DNA of 64,000 nt from JBBATK01 sp044224515 (GTDB lineage Bacteria; Bacteroidota; Ignavibacteria; Kapaibacteriales; NICIL-2). A program made the position numbers and the translations under genes. This document shows positions 35,538-45,461 of the stretch, piece by piece. The stretch is from the NCBI GenBank assembly GCA_044224515.1, contig JBGAKH010000003.1, forward strand, positions 62,001 to 126,000, given 5' to 3'. Below the pieces are notes generated by a model. It did not search any database, was not told the DNA's origin, and was given only the letters and a program-made list of their open reading frames with translations. The stretch's first letter is position 1. Each line of letters begins with the position of its first letter.

Positions 35538-35567
35538 ACAGCCGCTCTGTGAACCACAGGCGGCTGT
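35538..35567 (-). terminator. Terminator of the HMA protein gene
   Basis: AACAGCCGC-T-CTGTG pairs with CACAG-GCGGCTGTT around a three-base loop; the minus strand continues TTTGTTTT. Confidence 0.85.
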
Positions 35568-35615
35568 TCTCGTTGGTGTTGTTGGAAAGGTGGTTGACGA
35601 CTCGCGGTTGCAGAC

Positions 35616-35957
35616 TTAGTCTTCGTGTCCGCCACTGCGATATTTGCAGCACTTCGGGAGTTTATTGTACGTTTCATCACTTGCTGTCATCCCTTCGGTA
35701 TCATAGCCTTGGGCAACAATCATCTCTTTGATTTTCTGGATGCTGATTTGTGCAGCATCATAGGTCACAATAAAGAGCTTCGTGTGCTTGTTCCATGCGG
35801 CGCTTTCGATACCTTTGGTATTCTTGAAGGGTGCTTCAATTTTCTTCTTACAACTGGTGCAGTTTCCTGAAACGTGGAGTGTGTCGGTTGTCAAAGGAGT
35901 TTCTGCCAGAGCGGTGGCGCTGAGTAAAATGCCCAGCACAAGGAGCAGAGTTTTCAT
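35616..35957 (-). CDS. Periplasmic heavy-metal-associated (HMA) protein
   Basis: The 113-residue protein has a signal peptide (MKTLLLVLGILLSATALA) and one HMA domain with the metal-binding loop GNCTSCKKKIE (Cys33 and Cys36 region), then the expected beta-alpha-beta pattern ending IVAQGYDTEG, followed by a tail with CCK. Such proteins bind Cu or other soft metals outside the inner membrane. No metal ATPase or efflux gene is nearby. Single-gene unit. Confidence 0.9.
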   Translation of the reverse strand: MKTLLLVLGILLSATALAETPLTTDTLHVSGNCTSCKKKIEAPFKNTKGIESAAWNKHTKLFIVTYDAAQISIQKIKEMIVAQGYDTEGMTASDETYNKLPKCCKYRSGGHED

Positions 35958-36084
35958 AGGGTACTACAGTGAACGTGATAAAGAAACAAGTGGTTTTCGG
36001 GAAGCCACTTTTACACAGGCAAAATTATCCTTCGTTGAATGCCTATGAGTACATGATTTTTGCACAGGAGTGTAAAATTCAGTT

Positions 36085-36132
36085 TGCAGCACAGACTGCA
36101 GCACAGACTGCAACACAGACTGCAGAACAGTC
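36085..36132. repeat. 12-base tandem repeat, four copies
   Basis: The unit TGCAGCACAGAC is repeated four times with small changes, about 140 bases upstream of the AlkD-like gene. Confidence 0.85.
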
Positions 36133-36270
36133 TACATAGAATCAAGAAGTTAACAAAGCGTTTTCCGTCGGTATTGAATCCTCGATGCCTTTGTGATACA
36201 AGAGCGTTGCATTAAGAAACGATTCTTGGTCGAGAGGAGATCTAGGGCTCTACGCGGGCTTCAAACGTCG

Positions 36271-36984
36271 ATGTTTAGTAACAGCTCATACCAAGAAATC
36301 ATGGCCTCAATTTTTGCGCAGAAATTTCACGAAGTCTTTACGCAGCTTGCCAGTGCCGAACGCGCACAAGGAGCAGCAGCCTACATGAAACACCACTTTG
36401 AGTTCTATGGGGTGGCAACTCCGGAGCGACGGCTGGCTGTGCGCGAAATCATTGCCGATAACGGACTTCCAACCGCCGCATCGCTCAGCGGCGTGGTCAA
36501 GGAACTGTGGAAGATGCCGCATCGAGAAATGCAGTATGGCGCTATTGATTTAATGGAGCGCAGTAGAAAGACCATGAAAGAGTCCGACATCGATTTGTAC
36601 GAGTATTGTATTACGCACAAGTCATGGTGGGACAGTGTCGACGCGATAGCATCGCATTTGGTTGGCGATTACTTTAAGAAGTTCCCGCAACACACCGATG
36701 AACGCGTGTCGGAGTGGATTGTGAGTGACAATATGTGGCTCAATAGAACAGCTATAATTTTTCAGATCGGATATAAGCAAAAAACCGATACGAAGCTTCT
36801 TGAAAGAGCGATCATTCCGCACCTACAGTCAAAAGAGTTCTTCCTCCAAAAAGCTATTGGCTGGGCCCTGCGCAGCTATTCCTATGTGAACCCGGATTAT
36901 GTGCGGGAGACTGTAGAGAGATTGGAACTGAAGCCACTCAGTGTTCGTGAAGCAATGAAAGCCATTCTCAGAGACGGACTGTAA
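36271..36984 (+). CDS. DNA alkylation repair protein (AlkD-like glycosylase)
   Basis: A HEAT-repeat DNA glycosylase that removes alkylated purines without base flipping. The protein of about 237 residues has the family's helical repeats, the KSWWDSVDAIA block with the tryptophan and catalytic aspartate, DNMWLNRTAIIFQ, and FFLQKAIGWALRSY with the second DNA-contacting tryptophan. All three key residues known from Bacillus cereus AlkD appear present. The frame is open 78 bases further upstream, but the ATG at 36271 or that at 36301 (MASIFAQKFHEVF) fits the family better. Confidence 0.9.
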   Translation: MFSNSSYQEIMASIFAQKFHEVFTQLASAERAQGAAAYMKHHFEFYGVATPERRLAVREIIADNGLPTAASLSGVVKELWKMPHREMQYGAIDLMERSRKTMKESDIDLYEYCITHKSWWDSVDAIASHLVGDYFKKFPQHTDERVSEWIVSDNMWLNRTAIIFQIGYKQKTDTKLLERAIIPHLQSKEFFLQKAIGWALRSYSYVNPDYVRETVERLELKPLSVREAMKAILRDGL

Positions 36985-37294
36985 GCTACGTTTTCGTTTG
37001 AGCTAGGTTGTCCCAAGTTGCGGGACCTCCTCCGGCCGGCTCTCGACTCTGTGTCAAGCCTCTACTTGATGGTTGGTCGGCAATAGCTCTCCAATATGTT
37101 GACATAGAATACAACGCATTCCAAAAGCAGTGACAGAGCGTTGATGTTTGTTCAAGCTCAAACTCATACTCAAACTCAAGCTCAAACTCAGACTCAAACT
37201 GAGTTTCAGATTCAAACTGTGACACAGGCTTCGTTACCAAGCTTGATAGCTTCTGCAGAGTGCATACAACCTGAGCTCACGTTTCCTTGAAAGA
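36985..37294. other. Intergenic region with hexamer repeats
   Basis: The 310-base gap between convergent genes holds a hairpin (GTCCC-N7-GGGAC, about 37010-37026) and the CTCAAA-type tandem repeat. The minus-strand open frame over the repeat only spells out Phe-Glu/Ser-Glu repeats and is not accepted as a gene. Confidence 0.6.
37153..37220. repeat. Degenerate hexamer tandem repeat
   Basis: Units of the form (A/G)CTCAA recur about every six bases for some 68 bases (CTCAAA, CTCATA, CTCAAG, CTCAGA variants). Confidence 0.75.
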
Positions 37295-39220
37295 TTAGTG
37301 CTGACTTTGCAGACTAAGATCGATGCAGCGATTGTAGAGTCTGCTTTCCGGAAAGGTATTTGAGTACGGAGCCGAGCTTGGATTATTGACGCGAGGCTTT
37401 GCGCCCATAATGCCTTGAGCTGAGAGAAGCTTTAGTGCGTTTGGGCCTTGGCTGTAATCTGCATAGTCCCATGTACTCACTCGTGAGGCAAGAGCTTTCA
37501 TGATTGTAGCCTGTTGGGTGCGCGAGGAATCCAGGAGTGAGTGGTCGACACATAAGAGCTGGGTGTGTACCGTTATGGTATCGTTGATGCCTTCTTCACG
37601 TTTACGAGCAAGACTCAGAAGTTCGGTCGGGACGCGCAAGGCAGAGGAGGAGGCGCCGCCTCGACGTCCGTCTACAAGCATCAGACAACTAATGGAGTCA
37701 TTCCGCAACTGAATTGAAGACTCTTGGAGGTCTGCCGTGAGTTTGAAGGGAACATTGCCGTTGCCATTAAAACTCTTAAGGATGTTTCCGCGCTGGGATA
37801 ACTGAATATCCCAACGGTCGACGGCTTCGCCACCTCGAGTAAGCGGACGGAGGCGGATGTACCGAGGAAATATACTGTGGGTAGTATCGCGATACTGCAA
37901 GGGAGCCAGAATCAACGAAGAAGCATGGAGCTCAACGCGCCGGTTTTGATCTGCGCGTGCTTTGGGGTCGGACTCCGTGAACAATGTTTCAGCTGTCGTG
38001 ACTTCGGTACGAATGCGTAGACGGTCGATACCCCAGATGCGTTGGAAGTAGCGGGAGACATTGTCCGCGCGACGTTTGGCGAGTTCTGCTGAGCGTGCTT
38101 CTGTGTTGTCGATTGTAGCACGAATCACTATGGAGTCTGAACTATGTTGTCGCAAGCGTTTACCGACTATCGGCAAAATGCTGTAGTATGATGCCAAAGC
38201 GGTTGAACGCACGGCTTGTTGAACTTCGAAGCTGTCGATAGAGTGCTCAGTTAGACTTGCGTAGCGCGCCGGAAGCGCATCACTGCCGGACTCGAAAAAG
38301 ATAAAGGGCGCTAAACTTTGTACGTCAATATGCTCCGATTCCTCGATGCGAATACTTTGGCCGAAAAGTTCGCGTTGTCCATCGAAAGGAATGGCGCTGA
38401 GCTCAGCGACCAATGGTGTGTTGTCCACCGGGTTGCTAAACGATGCATCCGGTCTCGGCGATTGGAATGCAATACCCGCGCCTAAGCGAATCGTGTGCAC
38501 GCGCCATTGTTCGCTTGAAGTAATTGTGTTGAGCTCAAAACCCAACGCCAATTCCGGAATAAGGAGAATGGAGGCGTCGCGGTTCATGGGCAATTCCCAG
38601 CGCAGACCACCAACGGCAGAAGCAAGGATGGGTTGGAGTGCAAAGATGCGTCCGACTTCTTCATTGCGTATGCGTCGACCATTTTCAAAGGTTCCCACTT
38701 CCGGTTGAATGAGCTCTTCTTTCTGGGATATCTCACCTTTGAGAGAAAAGTCGAAGCGAAGTCCCAAGTACACTCCAACTGCTTGCGTCAATTTGAAGTG
38801 AACATCCGGCTCAAGACTGATTCCTTTAATGTTTGAGCTGACACTGTGTTGAATTCGGGCAGCGGTAATCTTGTTGTTGACGATGGTGGTTGAGGTTTCC
38901 ACCGAGCTTAGGTCGCCGGAGAGGTCCGACAATGATGCTCGCAGAATGTGACTGACACGACTGCTCAGTGGAATTTCGGCAAAGATTCCCACGATTGGTG
39001 CGATGCCGGATCCTGAGCTGTACTGAGGACAACAAGAAGGGAAGCCTGCAAGAGCACCGAAACTTGCTGCGTGAATGTTGGCGCTTCCAAGGAATTGTGC
39101 ACCGAAGCGAAATCGCTTGTTCGAATCGGCTTCCTGCGCCTCAGCGCTCAAGCTTCCGAGGCAGACCGCACAGACAATGATGGCAGCACAGGATGCCGCG
39201 TACCTTAGCAGAAAGCTCAC
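37295..39220 (-). CDS. OmpA-family outer-membrane protein with C-terminal extension
   Basis: The 641-residue protein has a signal peptide (to about residue 28), a beta-rich N-terminal region of about 260 residues that may be a barrel, then an OmpA-C-like peptidoglycan-binding domain (about 305-440): SLAPFIFFESGSDALP at the start, ELAKRRADNVSRYFQ in the middle and DQNRRVEL at the end. A further 200 residues follow that I do not recognise, with a beta-sandwich look. Its start overlaps the stop of the upstream T9SS cargo gene, so the two are made together. Confidence 0.88.
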   Translation of the reverse strand: MSFLLRYAASCAAIIVCAVCLGSLSAEAQEADSNKRFRFGAQFLGSANIHAASFGALAGFPSCCPQYSSGSGIAPIVGIFAEIPLSSRVSHILRASLSDLSGDLSSVETSTTIVNNKITAARIQHSVSSNIKGISLEPDVHFKLTQAVGVYLGLRFDFSLKGEISQKEELIQPEVGTFENGRRIRNEEVGRIFALQPILASAVGGLRWELPMNRDASILLIPELALGFELNTITSSEQWRVHTIRLGAGIAFQSPRPDASFSNPVDNTPLVAELSAIPFDGQRELFGQSIRIEESEHIDVQSLAPFIFFESGSDALPARYASLTEHSIDSFEVQQAVRSTALASYYSILPIVGKRLRQHSSDSIVIRATIDNTEARSAELAKRRADNVSRYFQRIWGIDRLRIRTEVTTAETLFTESDPKARADQNRRVELHASSLILAPLQYRDTTHSIFPRYIRLRPLTRGGEAVDRWDIQLSQRGNILKSFNGNGNVPFKLTADLQESSIQLRNDSISCLMLVDGRRGGASSSALRVPTELLSLARKREEGINDTITVHTQLLCVDHSLLDSSRTQQATIMKALASRVSTWDYADYSQGPNALKLLSAQGIMGAKPRVNNPSSAPYSNTFPESRLYNRCIDLSLQSQH

Positions 39221-41985
39221 CGTACGACCCCCACTAGTGTGCTGATGCGTCCGGTCGGAGTCGCTAACACCGCATAATAATCTCCTGCTACAATATCGTG
39301 CAGATCAACCACGCACCGGTATTCTCCGCTATCAAGCTCCTGGTTAAAAATCTCACGAACCTGACGTCCGAACATGTCGATCAAGTGCATAGAGTGCATA
39401 CCTTTTTCGCGTAGACTAAAATGGATCTCCGCTTGATCGTGCGCGGGATTTGGTTGAATGGTTCGGAAGAGTAGAGAGTCTTCCACGACGAACTGACGCA
39501 AACCACCGGCTCGGCAGACATTAGTGAGAAAAACGCGACCTGATAATACCGTTGTCTTGTAGGGGCACTCATCTTGCCAACTTAGACTGTCGAGTTGAAT
39601 GATAGTTTGGTCAACGCGACCCATCGCAGCTTCGAAGTGCAAGGTTATGAGGGTGTCGCCTCGTTCGAAGCCAATGGCGTCCAGACTCAGGTAGCGTTGA
39701 GTTCCGTTTACGGTACCCAAAGGAGTAGGAGCTACAGGAAGGAGAATACTATTGTCAAAGTGGACGTTGATGCGGTACGGGCGCTTCATTTGACGATAGG
39801 CATACGGTGCCGGTGAATAGCGAATCGGCACGTCAACTTTGGAACCGATGGCTACCAGTACGCTATCGGGCACGATGATGCCGTAATGGGGCTCCGGCGC
39901 TGCACACATGCCCTTGCCAAAGAGCACGGTCTCATAATCGCCGTCGTTGGTGTGTATGATGACTCGCGAACAAAAACGAATGACCTGCGTGCAGAAATAC
40001 TGGAAGCGAATCGTCTTACACGGATTGTCTGTACTCAAGGTGCCGCCTAGTTCTTGAGCAGGAAGGTGAAAGTGATCGACGTCCGGAAAATCCTGTGTCG
40101 CACTGTTGATGCGAACGACATTCACATTGACAATACACGCTGCGCGATCCACTAATGTGTCAAGCGTGATACCGATAGGAACCGCGCCAACATTGATGTA
40201 GTCCGGAGTGCCAAGAGCGCTTACCCGTGCATCGGCAACAACCGGCACGCGAATCACACCATGATTGGAAAATACACTAAGTGTATCACGGAAAGTGCCT
40301 TGTGCTTGTGGACGAATCCTGACTTCTAGTTCTGTGCAGTCTCCCGGAGCCAGTTGCCGTTTGGAGATCGAAGCGAAGTCCATGAGCTCGTTGTCTGCCA
40401 AGACACTATCAATGCGAAGCAAGGTAGTAGAGGTGTTGCATAGAGCACGAGAAGAGATGGCGTTTGAAACACGGCCTACTCTCACCGTACCGCAATTGAT
40501 TGTATCACCTTGCAGGTCGGACCGCAGGATGCTAAAGATACCGGAGTAGTGAAAGAGGCTTTGATCTCGTGTGGCTGCGCGCAACACACATCGAGAAGAG
40601 ACGACATCCGGTACACGCCACAGGTGGCGAAGTCCCGTTGCGTTTTGCGATACATTGTTCCAGTGGTCACCACCATCACTGCTGAACTCTATAACAATAG
40701 AGTCGGTAGGAGGCAGTCCGATCCACTGAATAAGCTGTCGCGATCCTCCGTACACACGCTCGTTGTTGACAAAGCTCTCAAACAACGGACTAAATGCAGG
40801 GTTGCTAAGTGTATTGGCGACGACATAACAATCTACCGTGTCGCAGGCATCGTTGATGACCTCTATGTGCGTGTATCGTCGATATTCGTCCGGTGCATTG
40901 TAGCGAACGTTAATGCGGAAGCTAAAGTTCCTTGGGATGCGTACACCCGTGGCGCTTGTTGTTATTTCAAACTCAGGATTGTCGCTGCTAATGCGGTGAA
41001 TGCTGATCGGAGCGCCAAGAGCGCTTAACAAGAATGAGGTATCCTTGCTCGTACCACTTGGCACGTTTCCCATTTCGATGACCTGTGGATCCAATCTCAG
41101 GTGACGCCGCAATGTATCGTTTAGACTATAGGGCATCTCCGCCAGGATACCAATGGTTCGGATATCAAAACGTGCCAGACGTTGACCCGTGCAGATCGTC
41201 GTGTCGGTTGTCCAATCGATGCGGCATGGAAGTGCTCCGGCTGCAATCTGGGCTAGCGCTGCAAAACTCACGACGACTCGCTCCTCAGGACAATTGTCAA
41301 CAACGAGTCCACCACTTCGTTGCGCGACTCGACGTAGAGTGGAGTCGGCTGTGCATCCAATGCACAGCACATATAGACTCGACGAGGTTGCGCGGCAGAG
41401 GGCGATTAGGCTATCGGATTGAACAGAGCTGTTGGCAGTGCACACCAAGAGGATGACGTGCGACATCGCAGCGGTACGCACAATGGAGATGGCTCCGCAG
41501 AGCGAGTCACTCAAAGCACGTTGAACATTATTGCCTGCAAGAGGAAGAAGACGTCCGGAGGCAACATCAATAGTGTCGCGTCGTGTGCTAAAATCGCGCA
41601 ATAGATACGGTCGGTAACCATACTCAACGAGCGCTAACTCCGAAGTAGCGCCGGAGTATCGCATCCACGCTTTGATACCTTGTCGATAGAGGGGGAGCAG
41701 ACGAGTTTTACTTCCATCCAAAAGCATGACGGCAGACATTTCCTTCGCCTGAGGCTGCGGCTCGCAGCTGATTTGGCCAAGTGTCTGACGTGTCAGATTG
41801 TCAAAGACAAGTCGATCCCGGGTTGGATGGAGCGACACCAATGATCCACTGCTATCGCAAGCGTACACACGCGCTCTCAGCTGCGGATACGTCAGCTGAC
41901 TAATGTCTTGCACGATGACCTGTTGCGCAGAAAGAGGACTGAGCGCGAGGCAGCAAAACAACAAAATTCGCAGGGTGGAGCTCAT
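39217..41985 (-). CDS. T9SS-exported protein with vWA-like and Ig-like domains
   Basis: About 922 residues. A signal peptide (MSSTLRILLFCCLALSPLSA) is followed by a von Willebrand A-like domain (about 70-270: VMLLDGSKTRLLP, later SHVILLVCTANSS), then choice-of-anchor D/Hydin-like Ig domains (LAPGDCTELEVRIRPQAQGT), a cohesin-like segment (about 720-830; VDVPIRYSPAP) and the type A sorting domain at the end (IQPNPAHDQAEIHFSL ... DMFGRQVREIF ... AGDYYAVL). The vWA domain's metal site is not clearly complete. The ATG at 41983-41985 gives the signal peptide at the N-terminus; the frame opens 69 bases earlier. Likely surface-displayed. Confidence 0.88.
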   Translation of the reverse strand: MSSTLRILLFCCLALSPLSAQQVIVQDISQLTYPQLRARVYACDSSGSLVSLHPTRDRLVFDNLTRQTLGQISCEPQPQAKEMSAVMLLDGSKTRLLPLYRQGIKAWMRYSGATSELALVEYGYRPYLLRDFSTRRDTIDVASGRLLPLAGNNVQRALSDSLCGAISIVRTAAMSHVILLVCTANSSVQSDSLIALCRATSSSLYVLCIGCTADSTLRRVAQRSGGLVVDNCPEERVVVSFAALAQIAAGALPCRIDWTTDTTICTGQRLARFDIRTIGILAEMPYSLNDTLRRHLRLDPQVIEMGNVPSGTSKDTSFLLSALGAPISIHRISSDNPEFEITTSATGVRIPRNFSFRINVRYNAPDEYRRYTHIEVINDACDTVDCYVVANTLSNPAFSPLFESFVNNERVYGGSRQLIQWIGLPPTDSIVIEFSSDGGDHWNNVSQNATGLRHLWRVPDVVSSRCVLRAATRDQSLFHYSGIFSILRSDLQGDTINCGTVRVGRVSNAISSRALCNTSTTLLRIDSVLADNELMDFASISKRQLAPGDCTELEVRIRPQAQGTFRDTLSVFSNHGVIRVPVVADARVSALGTPDYINVGAVPIGITLDTLVDRAACIVNVNVVRINSATQDFPDVDHFHLPAQELGGTLSTDNPCKTIRFQYFCTQVIRFCSRVIIHTNDGDYETVLFGKGMCAAPEPHYGIIVPDSVLVAIGSKVDVPIRYSPAPYAYRQMKRPYRINVHFDNSILLPVAPTPLGTVNGTQRYLSLDAIGFERGDTLITLHFEAAMGRVDQTIIQLDSLSWQDECPYKTTVLSGRVFLTNVCRAGGLRQFVVEDSLLFRTIQPNPAHDQAEIHFSLREKGMHSMHLIDMFGRQVREIFNQELDSGEYRCVVDLHDIVAGDYYAVLATPTGRISTLVGVVR

Positions 41986-42334
41986 GGTTGTGGTGCCGGC
42001 TTTATGCGACAAAATACGAATTTCGAGTCCCACGGATCGGCAGGCTTCGTTCATTAACGTTAGGTGCCAAAGGTAGGGTTGGGCGCCTTTACAGGAGGTG
42101 ATTCACCCGGTCAACGCCTCCGGTACCCCCGCACGACGTCTGCCTGACGTATCTTTGCAGTCCTAGTATTCCTACAGCACCTGTAGTATACCGGCAGAGC
42201 TTTTAGGCGCTGCGCAGCGAAGCTGCGCCGCGCTAGCAAATAAGACTTCTCTCCGAAGCAGCTTCTAGAGCCCAAGGACGACGAGCTACGGCAGCATTTG
42301 GGAAGAACCATCAGATTGATAAAGGTCGCAGAGC
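41986..42334. other. Divergent intergenic region upstream of metG
   Basis: It holds a minus-strand -7 motif TACCTTTG (42068-42075) for the T9SS cargo/OmpA operon, without a clear -33 partner, and a GC-rich palindrome at about 42209-42232 (GGCGCTGCGCAGC/GCTGCGCC). No gene seen. Confidence 0.5.
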
Positions 42335-44620
42335 ATGAAAAAGTACTTATTGACATCAGCCTTACCCTATGCGAACGGGTATCTTCATTTAGGACATATC
42401 GCCGGAGCGTATTTGCCGGCAGACATGGTGGCTCGTTTTCTTCGTTTGAGTGGAGAGCGTGTTTTGTACGTGTGCGGTTCCGATGAGCACGGTGTTGCCA
42501 TAACCATCGCAGCAGAGAAGAAGGGCGTAAGTCCGCAGGAGATCATCGATCATTATCATAGCGCCAACCACGAGGCATTTCAGGCTTTTAGTTGGTCTTT
42601 CGATACCTATGGTCGAACATCCGATGCGCGGCATCGCGAGGTTTCGCAAGACTGGTTTTTAGACTTCTACAACAAGGGCATTCTGCGTGAGAAGGAGGAG
42701 GATCAATTTTTTGATGAGCAGACGCAGATGTTCTTACCGGATCGCTATGTGGAAGGCACATGTCCGAACTGTGGTTCTGACCGTGCACGAGGCGACCAAT
42801 GTGACAATTGCGGCGCGTATTACAATCAACTGGAGCTGAAAAATCCGCGCTCGTTGGTTAGCGGAAAAACGCCGGTTGTCAAAAAGGCAACGCACTGGTA
42901 CTATCCTCTCGGAGATTTTCAAGAACGGCTTGAGCACTACATTGAGTCCCACAATGAGGATTGGAAAGACAACGTACTGCAGCAGTCTCGATCCTGGTTA
43001 AAGCAAGGTTTGGGCGATCGCGCCATTACACGCGATCTGAACTGGGGTGTACCTGTACCTTTGGAACAAGCCAAAGGAAAAGTGCTGTACGTATGGTTTG
43101 ATGCTGTTCTCGGCTACATCTCTGCCACACAGGTGTGGGCCGCTGCTCAAGGTCAGCCCGAAGCATGGAAAGAGTGGTGGCTGAGCGATACTGCCACAGG
43201 CAGCGGCGCGGCAAATTCAGACAGCACGGAATACATTGCCTTTATCGGAAAAGACAATATTGTCTTTCATACGCTCATGTTTCCATCAATGTTGATGGCA
43301 AGGGGCGGCTACGTGGTACCGAGCAACGTGCCGGCAAACGAGTTCTTGAACTTGCAAGGACAGAAGTTTTCCAAGTCGAGAAATTGGAGCGTTGACCTTC
43401 GTGATGCAATGCACAAGCTGCCTTTGGCAACTCAACGTGATGCTTTGCGCTATACTCTCGCCATGAATTTTCCGGAAACGCGGGACAGTGATTTTTCGTG
43501 GCAAGATTATCAGGTTCGCACCAACAACGAACTGGCAGCGATCCTCGGAAACTTCGTCAATCGAAGCGTCCAGTTCATGAAGGCCAACTTTGAATCAACG
43601 GTGCCTCTGTTGCCGGAACGCTATGCCAAGCTGAACGAAGCATGGGATCTTCTGCTCGCCGATTTTCGTCGTGACACATCGCTTGGCATGAGTGAAGCCC
43701 TCGAGCGTTATGGCGCGAATCATGTGCGTTATTTCAACGAACAGGACCTGAGCTTCCTGGCAGCACTTCACTATGGTGCATTGACGGTGGCCTCCCACTA
43801 TCGCAGTTACCGCCTGCGAGATGCCTTGAGCGAGAGTATGAATATTGCACGCGCGGCAAACAAATATTTCAATGACTCTGAGCCATGGAAAAGCGTGAAG
43901 ACGGATCGCGATGCCTGTGCAAAGACCTTGTATATCTGTTCGCAATCGCTGCGCTCACTCGCTTTTGTGTTCGCTCCCATCATGCCCAATGTCTCGCACA
44001 TGATACAACAACTTCTTGGGCTACAGCAGAGCTACGCCGGAGAAGCACTGAATGGTCGTGCTTCGGAAAACTATTGGTCGACTATCGCCGAGGCGCGTGT
44101 GTCAGGCGGACAGCCGTTGGGAGAAGCCCATATTCTGTTTGCGAAGGTTGAAGACGAGTTTATTGCTGCATTGCAAGCAACGCTGGGAGTGCCGGAGGGT
44201 GGTGGGGCTGTCACAACGCAGTCGGGCACATCGTCCGGCGGGGCATCTTCGGCTACCGAAGCAAAGGCTGCGATGGGGTCGTCACTAAGTGCCGACAACC
44301 TTATAGGCATAGACGACTTTAAAAAAGTACAGTTACGAACCGCAACCATACTCGAAGCCGAGCGCGTTCCGAAGTCTGACAAGCTCATCAAGCTGCAAGT
44401 GGATACCGGTGCGGATCGCCGACAAATTCTTGCCGGCATCGGGAAGTTCTACGAACCTGAGCAGTTGATTGGCAAGACCGTTGTTGTTGTTGTAAACCTC
44501 AAGCCTGCGAAGCTTATGGGGCATGAGTCGCAAGGCATGCTCTTGGCAGCCAATAGTGAGAGCGGATTGTCGTTGATAAGTCCTATTGACCGAAGTCCCA
44601 ACGGCGCAGAGGTTCGCTAA
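42335..44620 (+). CDS. metG: Methionyl-tRNA synthetase with C-terminal tRNA-binding domain
   Basis: Charges tRNA-Met. The 761-residue protein has the class I motifs HLGH (PYANGYLHLGHIAGAYLP) and KFSKS (GQKFSKSRNWSVD), a zinc knuckle CPNCGSDRARGDQCDNCG, the anticodon-binding helical domain, a Ser/Gly/Ala linker near residues 625-650, and a C-terminal EMAP/Trbp111-type OB domain (FKKVQLRTATILEAERVPK ... NLKPAKLMGHESQGMLLAA) that allows dimer formation and tRNA docking. Length is normal for the long form. Confidence 0.97.
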   Translation: MKKYLLTSALPYANGYLHLGHIAGAYLPADMVARFLRLSGERVLYVCGSDEHGVAITIAAEKKGVSPQEIIDHYHSANHEAFQAFSWSFDTYGRTSDARHREVSQDWFLDFYNKGILREKEEDQFFDEQTQMFLPDRYVEGTCPNCGSDRARGDQCDNCGAYYNQLELKNPRSLVSGKTPVVKKATHWYYPLGDFQERLEHYIESHNEDWKDNVLQQSRSWLKQGLGDRAITRDLNWGVPVPLEQAKGKVLYVWFDAVLGYISATQVWAAAQGQPEAWKEWWLSDTATGSGAANSDSTEYIAFIGKDNIVFHTLMFPSMLMARGGYVVPSNVPANEFLNLQGQKFSKSRNWSVDLRDAMHKLPLATQRDALRYTLAMNFPETRDSDFSWQDYQVRTNNELAAILGNFVNRSVQFMKANFESTVPLLPERYAKLNEAWDLLLADFRRDTSLGMSEALERYGANHVRYFNEQDLSFLAALHYGALTVASHYRSYRLRDALSESMNIARAANKYFNDSEPWKSVKTDRDACAKTLYICSQSLRSLAFVFAPIMPNVSHMIQQLLGLQQSYAGEALNGRASENYWSTIAEARVSGGQPLGEAHILFAKVEDEFIAALQATLGVPEGGGAVTTQSGTSSGGASSATEAKAAMGSSLSADNLIGIDDFKKVQLRTATILEAERVPKSDKLIKLQVDTGADRRQILAGIGKFYEPEQLIGKTVVVVVNLKPAKLMGHESQGMLLAANSESGLSLISPIDRSPNGAEVR

Positions 44621-44767
44621 TCGCAGACACCGTTGAGGAGTCTATGGCTTGAAGTGCGATAGCAGCTTTTCTCTATTGTTAAGCGCCAAGGTCGTGCTAG
44701 TTTAGCGGAAGAATTACGATTTAAATCCGCGTGGCTCGACGAAGAGTCAGTACATGAATTTCAAAGA

Positions 44768-45265
44768 ATGAGTCGAGAGTTTACATATCGCAGAGAGTTC
44801 TACTGGAAAGTCATCTCCCTTTATGCCGTTGCGCTTATTGGATATGCTCTTGTGCGCGGACTAAAAGAAGGATTAAGTAGCGGTCGCATGGAAATCGTGA
44901 TAAACGACCCTTTGCTGTTGCTGCTCTTTGCCTTTGTTGTATTCTCTGCGCTAGGTTTATGTCTGAGTTGGTTTATGGGACGTAGTCTCATCATTTCGCA
45001 GGATGGAATTACACTGCGTAATCGCTTTCGGGAGCGCTTTATCCCGCTCTCAGATATTGACCGCATTCGCATTGGTCGAGAAAAAGTCATTAAGGTCCGT
45101 GGCGCGTTTAAGGTCGTGAAGATTCGTTTGAAGAGCAGACGCCGCCTACTTCGCATACGGAGTAGTTCCTTTCATCAGGAGTTGGAATTGGTCGACATGC
45201 TGAAGGACATTCAGCGTCGCGTGCAGTCGCACTCCACTGCTCATTCGAAAGCGTCGGCTTCTTGA
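44768..45265 (+). CDS. Small membrane protein with bacterial PH-like domain
   Basis: The 165-residue protein has two membrane helices (VISLYAVALIGYALV and LLLLLFAFVVFSALGLCLSWF), then a cytoplasmic beta-rich domain beginning LIISQDGITLRNRF and IPLSDIDRIRIGREKVIK, the pattern of bacterial pleckstrin-homology (bPH/YdbT-like) domains, and a basic helix at the end. Function unknown. Confidence 0.75.
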   Translation: MSREFTYRREFYWKVISLYAVALIGYALVRGLKEGLSSGRMEIVINDPLLLLLFAFVVFSALGLCLSWFMGRSLIISQDGITLRNRFRERFIPLSDIDRIRIGREKVIKVRGAFKVVKIRLKSRRRLLRIRSSSFHQELELVDMLKDIQRRVQSHSTAHSKASAS

Positions 45266-45461
45266 GTTTGGTGCTGTATGATCCGGCAGCGTCAGCTTGT
45301 TGGAGGAGTACATGCCGATATCGGTCGTTCCGAGTAGTCATATCCTCGCAATACAGCACATGAAGTGAAGTGAGCTGTCAACTGATGTTGAGAGTCCTGT
45401 ACTGTTCACTGTAGCAATCGAGCAACCATTGCATTATTCATCATAAACAATAGGAGTTGTT

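Noticed and set aside
36986..37240. Minus-strand open frame with repeated Phe-Glu/Ser-Glu
   Set aside because: It is a translation of the intergenic hexamer repeat and the rest has no protein-like pattern.
42093..42102. AGGAGGTGAT, complementary to the 3' end of 16S rRNA
   Set aside because: Looks like an ideal ribosome binding site or an rRNA fragment, but no ATG, GTG or TTG follows at a usable distance and the flanks do not match 16S rRNA. Taken as chance.
44640..44767. Possible tRNA-like stems upstream of the bPH protein gene
   Set aside because: No cloverleaf with a T-loop GTTCRA motif could be drawn.
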